Shown here: piece after piece, positions 31,965 through 44,800 of the stretch | Numbering within the stretch: position 1 is the first letter of the stretch | Layout: every line of letters starts with the position of its first letter | Source of the DNA: Mesotaenium endlicherianum | Lineage: Eukaryota; Streptophyta; Zygnematophyceae; Zygnematales; Mesotaeniaceae | Assembly (NCBI GenBank): GCA_009602735.1 | Contig: WELA01001243.1 | Span: forward strand, 162,047 to 226,046 | Length of the DNA: 64,000 nucleotides | Direction: 5' to 3' | Notes under the pieces: generated by a model | Told to the model about the DNA's origin: nothing | Seen by the model: the letters and a program-made list of their open reading frames with translations, nothing else | Databases searched by the model: none | Position numbers and translations under genes: made by a program

Positions 31965-34134
31965 AGTAGGGCGCACAGGCACCCTCTGGTCTCTTATACT
32001 GCACCGAGTTGATGTATTTCATTTTTTTGTATCCACGCTCGTACCAATGTATGGGGATTGATTTTTGCGGATGTTAGCAACTTCTTGCAGATTTCAGTGT
32101 GTAGCAAGTTTGTGCAGCTATTATCAGATTTGTTGAGCAAATCAGGTCACCTTCATTTTTACATGTCTTCTCCATATGCATGCTTCCAACTGGAAAAGTT
32201 GGGCTTCTTGTGTGCATGTTGCCGCGTTACACTAAGTCCACGTCAGATTACGACGAGTCATGACGACATTCTCCTTGCATATGGTCAATTCTAAATTTAA
32301 TCCAGCCAAGTTCTTAAGAGCCTTCACAAATACCGGAGGCCTTTGAGGAGTAAGGTGGTCCATGCGAGGAAACTAGTACATACTTTCACCTAACTAGGGG
32401 TAATCAACCAAGCGGATCTGAATGAAATACTCTTATGCCGCAAATGCTTGGGGGAAGATGAAGGCTTGATTCATCTTGTCTAATTAAGTGGTTTCTTCTT
32501 CATTCTATCTATGTTATGCGGCATGTCAACATTTTCTTTGTGGGATGCTTCCGGGTTATAGTAATGTTCGGGACATACTTTCATATGAGTGATGCATTCG
32601 ATTAGTGTTCATAAAAGCAATTTCATCAATTTATCTGAGAGTATCTTAACCTACCATCCTGATGCATTGTTAGTATGCAAGGATGCATCAGGTAACTTGA
32701 TGGTTGTGGATGCATTTGAATATTTTTTTAATGGAACAAGTTAATCTGCAACGTACTCATGTATCTACAATGTAAATTTGGGATCAATAACAAAATAGCG
32801 TGCAAGTCAATTTACATACTAAATGGACTCACATGTTGTGCACGCAGTCCGTCTATACCTGAACAATTATAGTCTTGAAGCACACACTTGATTGGAATGT
32901 GCTTTTCTTGACAATGGGCCTCAGACGATAATCATGGTATGAAAATGTATCATATAAAGTATATGACGCAAAGGGACAAAGCAAATAAGGCTACTCTCAC
33001 TTTTGAGTGAAAGGCAAAACAACGTGGAAGAAAACCACTAGAAAAGATGTCTGGTCTATTCATCTACTTTAATAACATCGAGAAGTTAAAAAAGGTTGTC
33101 AATGTACTCGTTAATAGCCAGCGCTTACAGTGATTTGCTTTTCTATCATTTATTTCTATATTTTTGAGACTTTTGTTGAGCAGAGGTTGCATTTGTTGAA
33201 CAAACACAACACCAGCCGTTCACCTTCATTCTTTGATTGGTTGTAAGCTGTCAATCTTGCTTCAATATATGGTGAATGTATGCTTGAGTGCGCATAGTGA
33301 GCATCTTAATGTAAGGGAATCGTCATGGGCCGGGACAACGAGCAACATCAAATAGGAGCATATGTCAATCTAACAGGGCAACAGGAGCCTTGTGATGCAA
33401 CATTGTTAGAATTGCTGAAGTGAAGGGACTCTAAGACTCTAAGTACATTGCAGGCCTGTCGCCCCAAAGCAGGGACCCTAGTTTGATAATTCTCTCGCGT
33501 TCGAATTCGTGAGGGACGTGTAACACCACATATTTTTGACGGCCTTGTAATTTTGAAAGTTTAATTACTTCCAACAACTAACTTTTTGTAATTTGTCTCA
33601 AATTAAGTCGACCATTTGCAACCAACAGCGCTCGAAGTTGTAATCTAACATAAGAAGTGTTGACTGTAACAACAAAAACTGAACAAAACCAAATCTAACG
33701 CGTATTTTTAGAATTTAATTGCATAACTCTAAAACATATGTGCTATACCGATACTTGAAATATGCATTGTTTAAGTAGGGCAAGAACTGCACGGCGAAAG
33801 ACTTGGCCGGGCAGAAGAATACCAAACCAAATCTAACGGCGTGCTAAAAAAATTTGGGATACCATTGTGGCCCATCAGTGGGTCGATTGGTCAAAGGTAG
33901 ATACTCAGAGTGGTAGTTCAGCACAGGAGGAGAGGAGCAAATCAAAGAGGAGCGCCGCAAAAGTTGAGACTAAAGAGAAGGAGTACTGAGTTGGGATAGT
34001 ACTTAGGGAGGAAGAAGCATTGTAAACGGATTCGCATAAAGAGTAAAGTATAAACTTGCATGGCAGTTGTATATTGCTCTTGAATGAAGTGCATGATTGT
34101 CGTGTGCAAACTCGAAGTGTATTGTGCTTGCATA
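31965..34134. other. AT-rich spacer, no gene seen
   Basis: Contains the 3' UTR of the DUF212 gene and about 2 kb without motif-bearing frames. The last five bases before the element (CTTGG, 34135-34139) pair with CTTAG at 51766-51770 as an eroded target-site duplication. Confidence 0.45.
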
Positions 34135-34139
34135 CTTGG

Positions 34140-34858
34140 TGAAATGAATTGACTTACCAAATAGGCGATTAACAATTAATAAAGATCTTTATATCAGCAA
34201 GTAATCTTTATGGATTTTCCATTAACTGATTAAACGGCAAAAGGACAACACACTAGCAGTGAACAACACTCGTAAGTCATATGCGAGTAAACCAGCATCA
34301 ATCATGCAATCAGTAAACTCATACATAAGCAAGGTTAGAAGACAGTGCATATCAATGGCTTCTCGCCTTGGATTCAGATCTCTCTCAGTAAGCCATACAA
34401 GAGAGTTGGCCTCGTTTCCGAATGCCAAACTCGAGAGCAATGCCTAGCATATGTACATGGAATGAGTTTAGTGTTCAACGGCCAGTGCGATGGCACCGCC
34501 TACCCGGGAGTTAACCACGTTGGTACGACCTCGGTTGACCAAATCCACCGCCATCTCCCATCATCCCGAATCGCCATCTATCATAGGGATGTTATCTGGC
34601 CATTCATCTAGCATACCACACTTACATGCATATCGAGGCAGTCGCTGCTACCGAGTACGGAAGTCAGCTGGCTGTCAAAGAATGTGTCAGAAAGCTGACT
34701 TAAGCTGACTTCAGCCTGCTGCTTTCGGCTGAGTCATTAAACTGATATTAAATATAAAGTCCAGCAGACTGATTATTAACTAGAGTTCAGAAGGCTGAAC
34801 TTATTTAACTGTTATATTTAAATGAATATTATATCAACCAATATACTGATTCAATACA
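34140..34858 (-). repeat. Family A 3' LTR of the outer element
   Basis: 719 bp. Plus text TGAAATGAATT to TTCAATACA (the terminal TGTATTGAATC on minus differs by one base from the usual TGTAATG). Followed inward by the PPT. Confidence 0.92.
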
Positions 34859-34893
34859 ATCCCTCCAACTTAACATGTTGTCGCCTCAACAAC
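34859..34893 (-). other. PPT and hairpin, outer family A element
   Basis: On minus: GTTGTTGAGGCGACAAC (7-bp stem with one G-U pair, 34877-34893), then AAGTTGGAGGGAT abutting the LTR. Confidence 0.6.
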
Positions 34894-34977
34894 ACTGACA
34901 CAGGGTACATAGGTTTCCCCAACTGAAATTACTGATCCCTCTCCCATCCAGCATGCTATGCCCTTGGCCCTCCGCCC

Positions 34978-36642
34978 TTAGGAGGGAGATACCCCTGGGG
35001 CCCCATGGTCAGGGGAGTCAGTCCTCCTCCTGTCTTGGGGTCTTCTGAAGCCTGTCAGACATGGAGGTTCCGTGTAGGGACCCGTCGGAGAACGCAGTAA
35101 CTGTGCTGTTTCCTCCTGCACGATCTGAAACTGAATGGAGGCAGCCTTCTCCTGGGCATCCCTCAAACTGACTGGTACATATACCAGCATCCCAGAAGGA
35201 TGTTGCATGACATGAGCTAAGGGTACATGCCCTCTCTGCGAGGGAGATGCCGGCAGGCCTCTGGCTATATCTCTAGCAGCCCTCCTGTCTGCCCTGTCTG
35301 ACTGGGTCTCCTTGCCTGGAGATGGGGTCTGTCCTCTGGCAGTTCCCAGCCAAGTGATATCCTCCTCTTCAGCGAGTTGCTGCATGGCCAACCCCGTCTT
35401 CTCCCTTATAGGGGATGTGGCAGGCGTCAGGATCACGGCGGGGCTAGTGTCCTCCTCCTCGCCTTCCTCCTCGTCTTCCTCTGACTCCTCCTCCTCTCCG
35501 TCCCCGGGTTCCTCTGAGACTTCTGGGGTCTCTTCTGTCAGCTGCTCCAGCTCTTCCCGAGAAAAAGAATATCCTACTGACCTTCCCCTTTTGGGTGCTG
35601 GTGGGGGCTGCTGAGTCCGGACCGCATAGAGGTCCTTTTCCCCCTGCTTACTTGCCCATTTGGCATAAGCGTGCTTCCCTTTTGAGAATGACTCTCGGGC
35701 CCTGCTTCTGTCCCCCTGCATCTCTTGGCTCATGCAGTCTCTGACTCCATCCAATCTTGGGTCCCAAGCCGCAATGTGAGGGGGCAATACTATGTTCCCC
35801 TTTAGGTCTGTCAGGAAATCCTCATCCGTCGCCCTGTCATTCTGCTGGTCCCTCATGTTGATGGTCATCCACCGCCAATCGGTGGGCTTTTGGAAGAAGG
35901 CAGGGTCTGTCCTTTTAAGAGTACAAGGGTACCAGTGCCCTGCAAAGTCTAGCTGCCTGGTTTCCTTGGCCAAGAATTCCCAGCTCCTTCTCACCACCTC
36001 ATTATACATGGCCTTGAACCTGTTATGGGATGTAGAGTCCTTAAAGCTGTCCGCGTCCATGGGGATCATCCTGATGACCCTATCTTCCCTCCAGATACCA
36101 GGAATCGATACAGATCCTGCTTCATTCACCTGGGCCATTGCCTTGGCCTCTCTGACCGTATACCCTACCATCCTGGCGTAATCGTGGTAGAGGAGGAGCC
36201 CCGTGCTGACCTCTATATACTTGTCAAAGTTTTCGGATGCCTCCCCTTCCCTCTGGAAGATGTCCTTTTGTGACTCACTGCGACTTCTCTGAGCATACTT
36301 GAAGGCCTCCTCCAGTAGATCGAAGCCCTTGCCCAGTACTGTGTAGCGGTAGCTGCTGATTCTCCTCTGCTCTTCTTCCGCCTGCTGCTTCCGCTTCTCC
36401 TCAGCTTACCTCTCCTCCTCTGCTTTCTTGGCCTCCTCTGCAGCTTTTCTGTCCAGTTCTTCCTGCCTCAGTCTGGCCTGTTTCTCCTCCTCCTTCTTCT
36501 TCTGTGCCTCCCGCTGTTGTTGGAGTCGTTGTGATTCCCGAGCGGAGATGGAGGATGATTCGATGTGTCCACGGAATTGCAAGTATTCTGCATGTGCCTC
36601 TTCCGCCCTTCTCTTCCTCTTGAGTTCCGACTTTTGAGTCAT
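34978..36642 (-). pseudogene. Family A ORF3 (env-position coiled-coil protein), one stop
   Basis: Start MTQKSELKRKRRAEEAHAE at 36642, one base after the predicted acceptor. Residues 1-80 form a highly charged coiled coil, then a TAA near 36406. The frame resumes with the conserved core: YRYTVLGKGFDLLEEAFKYA, FDKYIEVSTGLLLYHDYARM, IPGIWREDRVIRMI, YNEVVRRSWEFLA, HWYPCTLKR, PTDWRWMTI, LPPHIAAWDPRLDGVRD and FSKGKHAYAKWASKQ. An acidic Glu-rich stretch and a GHVPLAHVMQHPSGM segment follow. The core is about 45-50% alike by eye to ORF3 at 45915-47591, so two subtypes exist. No transmembrane segment is seen, which argues against a fusion-type envelope. Confidence 0.78.
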
Positions 36643-36643
36643 C

Positions 36644-36751
36644 CTGCTCAATCATAAACACAATGCAGTTAGTGAAGTCATGATATTTTGCCGATACTGA
36701 GTGCCCTTGATGAAGAGGAACGCGATCGAGAGAGTTCCGAGTGTGAAATAC
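36644..36751 (-). other. Putative 108-bp intron upstream of ORF3
   Basis: On minus: CACCAG|GTATTT ... CACTAAC (36668-36674) ... GAGCAG|GATGAC. The branch adenosine is 25 nt from the intron end. Same layout as 3350-3455 and 45811-45913. Confidence 0.55.
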
Positions 36752-36865
36752 CTGGTGTGAGTGAATATAAGGGAAAATTGAGTTAGATAGAAAGTGAGTG
36801 TGAGCGCAGGTTGAGTGTGTAATATGGTTATCAGAGATTTTCCGACTGATCCCGAAACAGAATAC

Positions 36866-36940
36866 CACTCCCCCCAACTTAATTTTAAAGGTGGGCTGCC
36901 TGTCACAACTGTCACTAACTGTCACATCCCCCTCCAACTT
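36866..36940 (-). promoter_or_regulatory. Internal PPT copies and GTGACAG iterons
   Basis: On minus: AAGTTGGAGGGGGA (36927-36940), then GTGACAG words repeated, then AAGTTGGGGGGAGTGG (36865-36880). Same position as 3076-3223 in the first element. Confidence 0.45.
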
Positions 36941-39577
36941 ATATGGAGACAGGACCTCCTGTCACCTTTCCATGTCTACTGAAGGGACAGTTAGGGCGGT
37001 GCCCCAGCCGCCCCAAGGTGGAACCGTTCAACGCCCCTTTGGCATTGGTCAGCTGGCTTTTAAACTCCCAAGTGTCCCCAGAGGCATCGTAACCCTTCCA
37101 TCGGATGAGGTACTTCATGACATATTTAGACGATCGACGGACCGAGCGAGCGTCTAAAATCTCATATTCCTCAGGGTCACCGTCCTGGACAGCAGGGACC
37201 AGTCCCGGTTGGACAGGTAACCGACCTGTAAACAGTGTATCACCTTTGATGTATGGTTCCAAAAAGGAGACATTAAAGACCGGCTGACCCTTGTAGTCAA
37301 TTTGTAAGCATTTTGACTGACACGACGCACTACCGAATATGTACCGACCCAGACAAGGCCAAGCTTTTCGGTGACCACACCAGGGTGGTACAGGTGCTGA
37401 GAATGCAGTTTAACTAAATCGTCCTTAGAAAATGTCAACTCCCGACGGTGTTGATTAGCGTATTTTTGTTGGTTTTCGTGGGCTCCCTGCAGGTTCTGCT
37501 GGACTTCTGACAAGGTGTCAGCAAACTCCTGAGTTAACTGGAGGGAGATCGGATTTTCAATCCCTTCAGGGTCAGTTAAAGATTCCCCCAGTCCATCAAA
37601 AGGAGACTTAGGGACTCTACCCAGGTTGAGTTCAAAAGGAGTCTTGCCCGTTGACGCGTGCACCGCACTGTTGACCGCAAACTGAATTTGAGGCAACAGG
37701 TCATCCCAATTATCTTGTTTTTGGTTAATATATGCTCTCAGCACATCCTGCAGAACTCGGTTAGTTCTTTCAGTCTGCCCATCAGTCTGAGGGTGGTTTG
37801 CTATGCTGAGCAGCTGTTTGACTCCCATTTACCCATTAAAGCTCTCCAGAACTTAGAGGTATATTTCGGATCTCGGTCTGAGATGATATTAGAGGGTAGC
37901 CCATGTTGGCATACTACATGGTTGTAGAACTGTCTCGCTGTTTCGAGTGCAGTTACTTTGACAGTTGTGGGGATGAAAATGACCATTTTTGTCAGTTTAT
38001 CCACGACTACCAGTATCGAATTATGCCCATTAGCCGTTCGTGGTAGTGTGATCACCCAGTCCATGGATATAGTTTCCCAGCCCCCGCTGAGATGGGCAGC
38101 GGTTGCAAGAAACCTCCCGGCGGTGTGTGCCTAGACTTATTTCTTTGACACTAATCACAGGACTTCACGTAATTCAAGACCTCCCGGGGCAACCCCTCCC
38201 AATGATAATGTTTTGCCAGTTTGCCAACAGTTTTGGCCTGCCCCAAATGCCCACCCAGTAAACTGTCATGGGCTTGACTCAATAAAAGGGACCTTATTTT
38301 CAAGTTATTAGGAATGACCAGCTTCAGCCTGCCTGAAGTGGTTTCAGTCACCCAGACCCCTCCCTTAAGCTTATACCCGAGTGCAGTAGCACGACACACA
38401 CCAGTAGTGGGGCTGGGCTCAAATGTTGGGTCAGAAAGGTAGGCTTTCCTAAGTTGTTCAAGGAAGGACTTTTTCACCTTTAGTGAAGTGAGTGCACACA
38501 GGACTTTATCTACAGCATGCTGACTGAAGTTCCTTTCGTGCAAGTCAGGTCTTCTAGAGAGTGCATCAGCAGGATTCAACTTCCCTGGTTTGTAGTCGAT
38601 CTGGACTTGGAACTGCTCCAGCATCTGGCTCCAACGGTTCTCCCTCCTCGACTTTTTCTGAAAGTGGGTCAGAGCTATGATATGTAATCACCTTGAAGGA
38701 CTTACCATGTGAGTATGCTTTCCACTGTTTGAGCACATGAATGATAGCTAGCAGCTCTTTATCATGCACTGAGTAATTAATCTCCGCTGAATTAAATTTC
38801 ATAGACTTATACAACACAGGGTGCCACTCCTGCCTTACCTTATCATCCTTTGTGGTTTTGTCCGCAGGCTGCAACAAAATAGCACCCATGGCAAAGTCAG
38901 AGGCATCAGTGACTACCTGCACCGGTTTGCTGGGGTCATACACGGCTAGCACTGGGGCAGAACAAAGGGCATCTTTAAGGGTCTGGAAGGCAGCCTGCTG
39001 CTCTTCCCCCCACACATACCCTATGTCTTTCTTAGTAAGGTCAGTCAGTTTACCTTTGTGGAATAATTCCCCATAAATCTTCTGTAGTGATTAGCCATCC
39101 CGAGGAAGGATCTAACTTCAGAGACAGACTGTGGTACTGGCCAGTCCCTTATGGTCTGAACTTTCTTAGGGTCCACACTGATGCCCTCTTTACTGACAAC
39201 GTGGCCTAAGAATTCTATACTCTTTTAAAAGTTATCACACTTGCTCATTTTAGCATATGACTGATTTCTTTTCAAAATGTCCACGACTGTCTTTAAGTGT
39301 TCAGCGTGCTGAGTCTTATCTTTAGAGAAAATTAAAATATCATGCAGGAAGACTTGCACAAATTTATCCAAATAAAACCGAAAAATGTCATTCATAGCAC
39401 CCATAAAGGTTGCGGGAGCATTAGTCAGTCCAAATGGCATCACGTTGAACTCGTAGTGTCCATAACGTGTGCGGAAGGCAGTCTTGTGTTCATCCCCTTC
39501 AGCAGTTCTGATTTGATGATAACCACTCTTGAGATCTATCTTACTGAACACCTTAGCACCAAATAGGGTATCAAGCT
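36939..39577 (-). pseudogene. Outer family A pol, C-terminal two thirds
   Basis: Continues RT directly after the nested insertion: [32 protein letters not shown], the active site region reading FLHDIL (first catalytic Asp lost to His). RNase H ([13 protein letters not shown]), integrase HHCC ([14 protein letters not shown]), core ([27 protein letters not shown]) and chromodomain ([30 protein letters not shown]) follow. At least five frameshifts or stops (near 39235, 39060, 38690, 38150 and 37830) break it. Confidence 0.88.
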
Positions 39578-40349
39578 TGTAATGAATCAGTATATTAGTA
39601 GATAGAATATTCATTTAAATATAATAGTTAATTAAGTTCAGCCTGCTGAACTTTAGTTATTAGTCAGTTTGCTAGACTTTACTTAATAGTCAGTTTGCTG
39701 AACTTTACTTAATAGTCAGTCTGCTGGACTTTACATAAGTATCAGTTTACTGACTCAATGGAAAGCAGCAAGCTGAAAGTCCATATAAGTCAGCTTGCTG
39801 ACACATTCTTTGACAGCAAGCTGACTTCCGTACTCGGTAGCAGCGAACTGCCTTGATATGCATCTAAGTGCGATATGCTAGATGAATAGCCAGATGACAT
39901 CCCTATGATGGATGGCCATTCGGGATGATGGGAGATGGCGGTGGATTTGGTTAACCGAGGTCCTACCAACGTGGTTAACTCCCGGGTAGGCGGTGCCATC
40001 GCACTGACCGTTGAACAGTAAACTCATTCCATGTACATATGCTAGGCATTGCTCTCGAGTTCGGCATTCGGAAACGAGGCCAACTCTCTTGTACAGCTTA
40101 CTGAGAGAGATCTGAATCCAAGGCGAGAAGCCATTGATACGCACTGTCTTCTAACCTTGCTTATGTATGAGTTTACTGATTTGCATTATTGATGCTAGTT
40201 TACTCTCATTTGACTAACGAGTAGTATTCCCTGCTAGTGTATTGTCCTTTGCCGTTTAACGAGTTAACGGAAATACCATAAAGATTACTTGCTGATATAA
40301 AGATCTTTATTAATTGTTAATCGCCTATTTGGTAAGTCGATTCATTTCA
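39578..40349 (+). repeat. Family A 5' LTR of the nested element (expanded)
   Basis: 772 bp against 719 bp for its partner. The extra DNA is a tandem expansion of a unit like AATAGTCAGTTTGCTGAACT (39660-39735). A TATAAAG lies near 40297, about 50 bp before the LTR end. Confidence 0.93.
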
Positions 40350-40350
40350 G

Positions 40351-40362
40351 TGGTATCGGAGC
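40351..40362 (+). other. Primer-binding site, family A
   Basis: TGGTATCGGAGC, one base off the initiator-Met tRNA complement, one base after the LTR. Confidence 0.85.
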
Positions 40363-40383
40363 AGTTATCACAGTCGTCTTGGT

Positions 40384-41862
40384 ATGGTAAGGACAAGGTC
40401 TGAAACTAGCAACTCCCGAGACATGGAGAACCAGGATAACGAGAATGTCGAAAACCAGGCTCAAAGCCATGTAGCGGGAAACCGTACCTATTCGGAAGCA
40501 GTAGCGGATACTGCAGCTAGGGAGGCAGCAAATGAGGCAGCTGCTATTGCCTCAGTCGCAGCTCAGCAAGCTGAGGAGGAGATAGCCAGACTAGAAGCTG
40601 AACAAGTAGCAAAGGCCGCTGAAGATATACAAAGGAGGGAAGGACAGCCAGCTGACGAGCGCACTGTTGAAGAACTTATGGCATCAAGGGCCAATGTTCT
40701 GAACCCACCTCCTGCCGTACAACTCAATGTACCCCTAGGTCAAATACGTGACCGGCTGAATGCGGCAGGAATTGCTGCTGCAGGAGCAAGAGGGATTGTT
40801 GAGGACACTACTCAGCGAGTAGATGCCAATGCTGCTGCTGCATTTGCTAATCTACCACCCCAAAATGTAGACTTGGGAGCATTGTTCGTTCAGATGCAGT
40901 CGCAAATGGCGACCATGTATCAGTCCCAGCAGGAGGACAAAAGAATCATAATGTCCCTACTCCGGGACAGAGACCAACTGGGGTCTCACACCACTAGTGG
41001 TGGTGGCCGAGGGCCTAGTAAGCCCAAGCCGAAACCTCCCCAGGACTATGATCCTGAGGGAAACAGAAAATATTACCTGATCAAGTTTCTCGCGGATGTT
41101 GAGCAGTGGCTGGAGAACTACCCAGAACTGCAAGATTACGAGAAGGTCAGGCACACCGGTGCGCTACTGAAAGGCAGTGCCGCAGACTGGTGGCTTTACT
41201 GGAAGGAAGAGCGTAAGGCTCGGCAACTCGGTGACCCTACGTGGGTAGAGTTTGTCGAGAAGTTGCATGAGAAGTTTGATGTCATCAACCAGCAGGAGAA
41301 AGCTATCTATGCGATGATCTCCCTGACACTGAAGCAGACCACTTCAGTTGCTGAGTTTGCTCAAAAGTTCCAAGAGAACATGATGAAGCAGCCTGATTTG
41401 CCAGAACGGTATAGGATAGCATACTTCAGGTATGGCTTGAAATCCGAGGTCTCTGGTCATTTTGCTGAGAAAAAGTATGAGAAACTGGCTGACTTGATCC
41501 AGGATGCTGACGCCTGGGATCAGCAGCAGTTCAATCACAAGCGCCAGAGTAACGCTTTGGTGTCTAAGATTGTCAAAAAGCCCCACGGTTCCTACAATGC
41601 AGTTGAAGGAGACCAGGCTGAGGATAATCAGGGTGATGAATATGAGTATGAGTACAATGCTATTCAGTCTAGAGGTAGAGGTGGTCCCTCTCGAGGTGGC
41701 TATGGAAGGGGTGGTGGTAGGACTAAGCCGAGACCAGCCTCAGCAAAATCTACTTGCTACCATTGTCAGCAGAAAGGCCACTACAGAGAACAGTGTCCGG
41801 TCAAGCACCTGCCTAAGGTCGAGAGAAAAGACCAGCCTTTAAAAGACAGCAACAGTCAGTAA
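40384..41862 (+). CDS. Family A Gag, intact (492 aa)
   Basis: Structural polyprotein that packages element RNA. It starts at the first ATG after the PBS (34-nt leader). Residues 40-90 are Ala/Glu-rich and probably coiled coil; the Gag capsid domain spans about 220-370 ([54 protein letters not shown]). An RGG-like stretch ([18 protein letters not shown], near 430-448) and a single CCHC knuckle [14 protein letters not shown] (458-471) follow. The stop lies 16 nt after a slippery heptamer that would shift ribosomes into pol. The minus-strand copy at 49587-50983 is the broken counterpart. Confidence 0.93.
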   Translation: MVRTRSETSNSRDMENQDNENVENQAQSHVAGNRTYSEAVADTAAREAANEAAAIASVAAQQAEEEIARLEAEQVAKAAEDIQRREGQPADERTVEELMASRANVLNPPPAVQLNVPLGQIRDRLNAAGIAAAGARGIVEDTTQRVDANAAAAFANLPPQNVDLGALFVQMQSQMATMYQSQQEDKRIIMSLLRDRDQLGSHTTSGGGRGPSKPKPKPPQDYDPEGNRKYYLIKFLADVEQWLENYPELQDYEKVRHTGALLKGSAADWWLYWKEERKARQLGDPTWVEFVEKLHEKFDVINQQEKAIYAMISLTLKQTTSVAEFAQKFQENMMKQPDLPERYRIAYFRYGLKSEVSGHFAEKKYEKLADLIQDADAWDQQQFNHKRQSNALVSKIVKKPHGSYNAVEGDQAEDNQGDEYEYEYNAIQSRGRGGPSRGGYGRGGGRTKPRPASAKSTCYHCQQKGHYREQCPVKHLPKVERKDQPLKDSNSQ

Positions 41863-41879
41863 TCCAGTCTACTGACTGT
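41838..41879 (+). promoter_or_regulatory. -1 ribosomal frameshift signal between gag and pol
   Basis: Slippery heptamer T-TTA-AAA in the gag frame (41838-41844), a 7-nt spacer, then a perfect 10-bp stem, ACAGTCAGTA (41852-41861) with TACTGACTGT (41870-41879) and an 8-nt loop. After the slip the pol frame is open without a stop through to the ATG at 41931 and on to 45647. The heptamer is kept in the outer element near 49603; its stem there has two mismatches. Confidence 0.78.
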
Positions 41880-44800
41880 GAGGATGCTAGAGATAGTGAG
41901 TCGTCACTAGCTGCCCTCGTAGCAGGTATTATGGGTCCTGCTGAACTGGATTCACTATGCATGCCTGACAACCAGATAAAGGAGACCATCAGCAATATAG
42001 ACGTCCAGAGAGTGCACACTCTGGATGCTCTTGTTCCACCTGATGTCCAACATTTCTTTGCTACGTCAGGAGAACAATGCGAAAGTCAGGAAAAGACAGT
42101 CCCCCCTATCCTACTGCATTGCATGATTGCAGGTAGGAAGGTGAGGGCATTTGTTGACGGAGGGGCGTCACATACTTTTATCCACAAGGACTTAGTTAAG
42201 CGGCTAAGGCTGCCTACTGTCACCCAAGGGAATAGAAAAATATTCCTTGGAGATGCCTCAAGTATCCCGGGAGGAGTTATAACCAAGCCTATTGAGGTCC
42301 AGTTAGGTTCTGGCATTGCAGTTCTAACTGAAACGCTTACATTTGAGGTACTCAACACTGGCTTTTATGATCTCGTGCTAGGCAGGTCCTGGCTTAATAG
42401 ACATCAAGCTGAAGTGTGTTGGAGCAGAGGTACAGTTAAAGTGAGAGGAGCCAGTGATGGGCAGACTGACTTGGCACCCACCAGTGCTCTTCCTCTTGTC
42501 CTGTGTGGATGGCAAATGAAGGAAAAGAAGAGGCTTCCAGAAGGATGCAAGTTGCTGAATGCAATGGAGTTCGTCAAAAGCTGGAACCAGAAGGAAGACA
42601 GAATGTTCTGTCTGCTGCTAAGAGAGGTACCTCCTCAACCTGAAGAAGTGGTTGAGAAAAAGGTACACCCTCCGGAACACCCTACTGCTGCAAACATTGT
42701 TGCTCAGTACACGGATGTGTTTAATATGCCTCCAGGACTACCCCCTAAGCGGGAAGTAGATCATAGGATTGATTTATTACCTGGTAGCCAGCCACCCTGG
42801 CAACGCACGTATGGCTTGTCTTATTTGGAGAGTGAGGAGTTGAAAACACAGATTGCAGAGCTGGAGGAAAATGGTTACATTTCTCCCAGTAAATCACCGT
42901 ACGGCGCACCTATCCTATTTGTTAAGAAAAAGGATGGCAGTATGCGGATGTGTGTGGATTACAGAGCCCTGAACAGAATTACAGTAAAGAACAAGTATGC
43001 TTTACCCAGAATCGAGGACTTGCTTGATACCCTGTCTGGCGCTAAGGTGTTCAGTAAGATAGATCTCAAGAGTGGTTATCATCAAATCAGAATTGCTGAG
43101 GGGGATGAACACAAGACTGCTTTCCGCACACGTTATGGACACTATGAGTTCAACGTGATGCCATTTGGACTGACTAATGCTCCTGCTACCTTTATGGGTG
43201 CTATGAATGACATTTTCAGACCTTATTTGGATAAGTTTGTGCAAGTTTTCCTGGATGATATTTTAATTTTCTCTAAAGATGAAGCTCAGCACACTGAACA
43301 CTTAAAGAAAGTGCTGGACACTCTGCGGAAAAATCACTTGTATGCTAAAATGAGCAAGTGTGATTTCTTTAAGGAAAGTATTGAATTCTTAGGCCACGTT
43401 GTCAGTAAAGAGGGCATCAGTGTGGATCCTAAGAAAGTCCAGACCATAAGGGACTGGCCAGTACCACAGTCTGTCTCTGAAGTTAGATCCTTCCTCGGGT
43501 TGGCTAACTACTATAGGAGATTTATTGAGAATTATTCCACAAAGGCCAGTAAACTGACTGACCTTACTAAGAAAGACATCGGGTATGTGTGGGGGGAAGA
43601 GCAGCAGGCTGCCTTCCAGACCCTTAAAGATGCCCTTTGTTCTGCCCCAGTGCTAGCCGTGTATGACCCCAGCAAACCGGTGCAGGTGGTTACTGATGCC
43701 TCTGATTTTGCCATGGGTGCTATTTTGTTGCAGCCTGCTGACAAAACCACAAAGGATGGTAAGGTACGGCAGGAGTGGCATCCTGTGTTGTATGAGTCTA
43801 TGAAATTTAATCCAGCGGAGATTAATTACTCAGTGCATGATAAAGAGCTGCTAGCTATCATTCATGTACTCAAACAGTGGAGAGCATACTTACATGGTAA
43901 AGCTTTTAAGGTGATTACAGATCATCTAGCTCTGACCCACTTTCAGAAGAAGTCCAAGCTGTCGAGGAGGGAGAACCGCTGGAGCCAGATGCTGGAGCAG
44001 TTCCAAGTCCAGATCGACTACAAACCAGGGAAGTTGAATCCTGCTGATGCACTCTCTAGAAGACCTGACTTGCAAGAAAGGAACTTTAGTCAGCATGCTG
44101 TAGATAAAGTCCTGTGTGCACTCACTTCACTAAAGGTGAAAAAGTCCTTCCTTGAACAACTTAGGAAAGCCTACCTTTCTGACCCAACATTTGAGCCCAG
44201 CCCCACTACTGGTATGTGTCGTGCTACCGCACTCGGGTATAAGCTCAAGGGAGGGGTCTGGGTGACTGAAACCACTTCAGGCAGGCTGAAGCTGGTCATT
44301 CCTAATAATTTGGAAATAAGGTCTCTCTTACTGAGTCAAGCTCATGACAGTCTCCTGGGTGGACATTTGGGGCAGGCCAAAACTGTTGGCAAACTGGCAA
44401 AACATTATCATTGGGAGGGGTTACCCCGGGAGGTCTTGAAATATGTCAAGTCCTGTGACCAGTGTCAGAGAAATAAGTCTCGGCACACACCACCCGGAGG
44501 TCTCTTGCAACCGCTACCCATCCCAGCGGGACGCTGGGAAACTATATCCATGGACTGGGTGGTCTCACTACCAAGAACTGCCAACGGGCATGATTCAATA
44601 CTGGTAGTCGTGGATAAACTGACAAAAATGGTCATTTTTATCCCCACAACTGTCAAAGTGACTGCACTCGAAACAGCGAGACAGTTTTACAACCATGTAG
44701 TATGCCAACATGGGCTCCCTTCTAATATCATCTCAGACAGAGACTCAAAATTCACCTCTAAGTTCTGGAGAGCTTTAATGGGGTTAATGGGAGTCAAACA

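Noticed and set aside
34222-34611. Recurring 62-88 residue frames inside family A LTRs (both strands, also at 4622, 7166, 10379, 11145, 39878, 47952, 51100)
   Set aside because: They recur because the LTR recurs; frames differ between copies, lie on both strands and show no start context or motifs.
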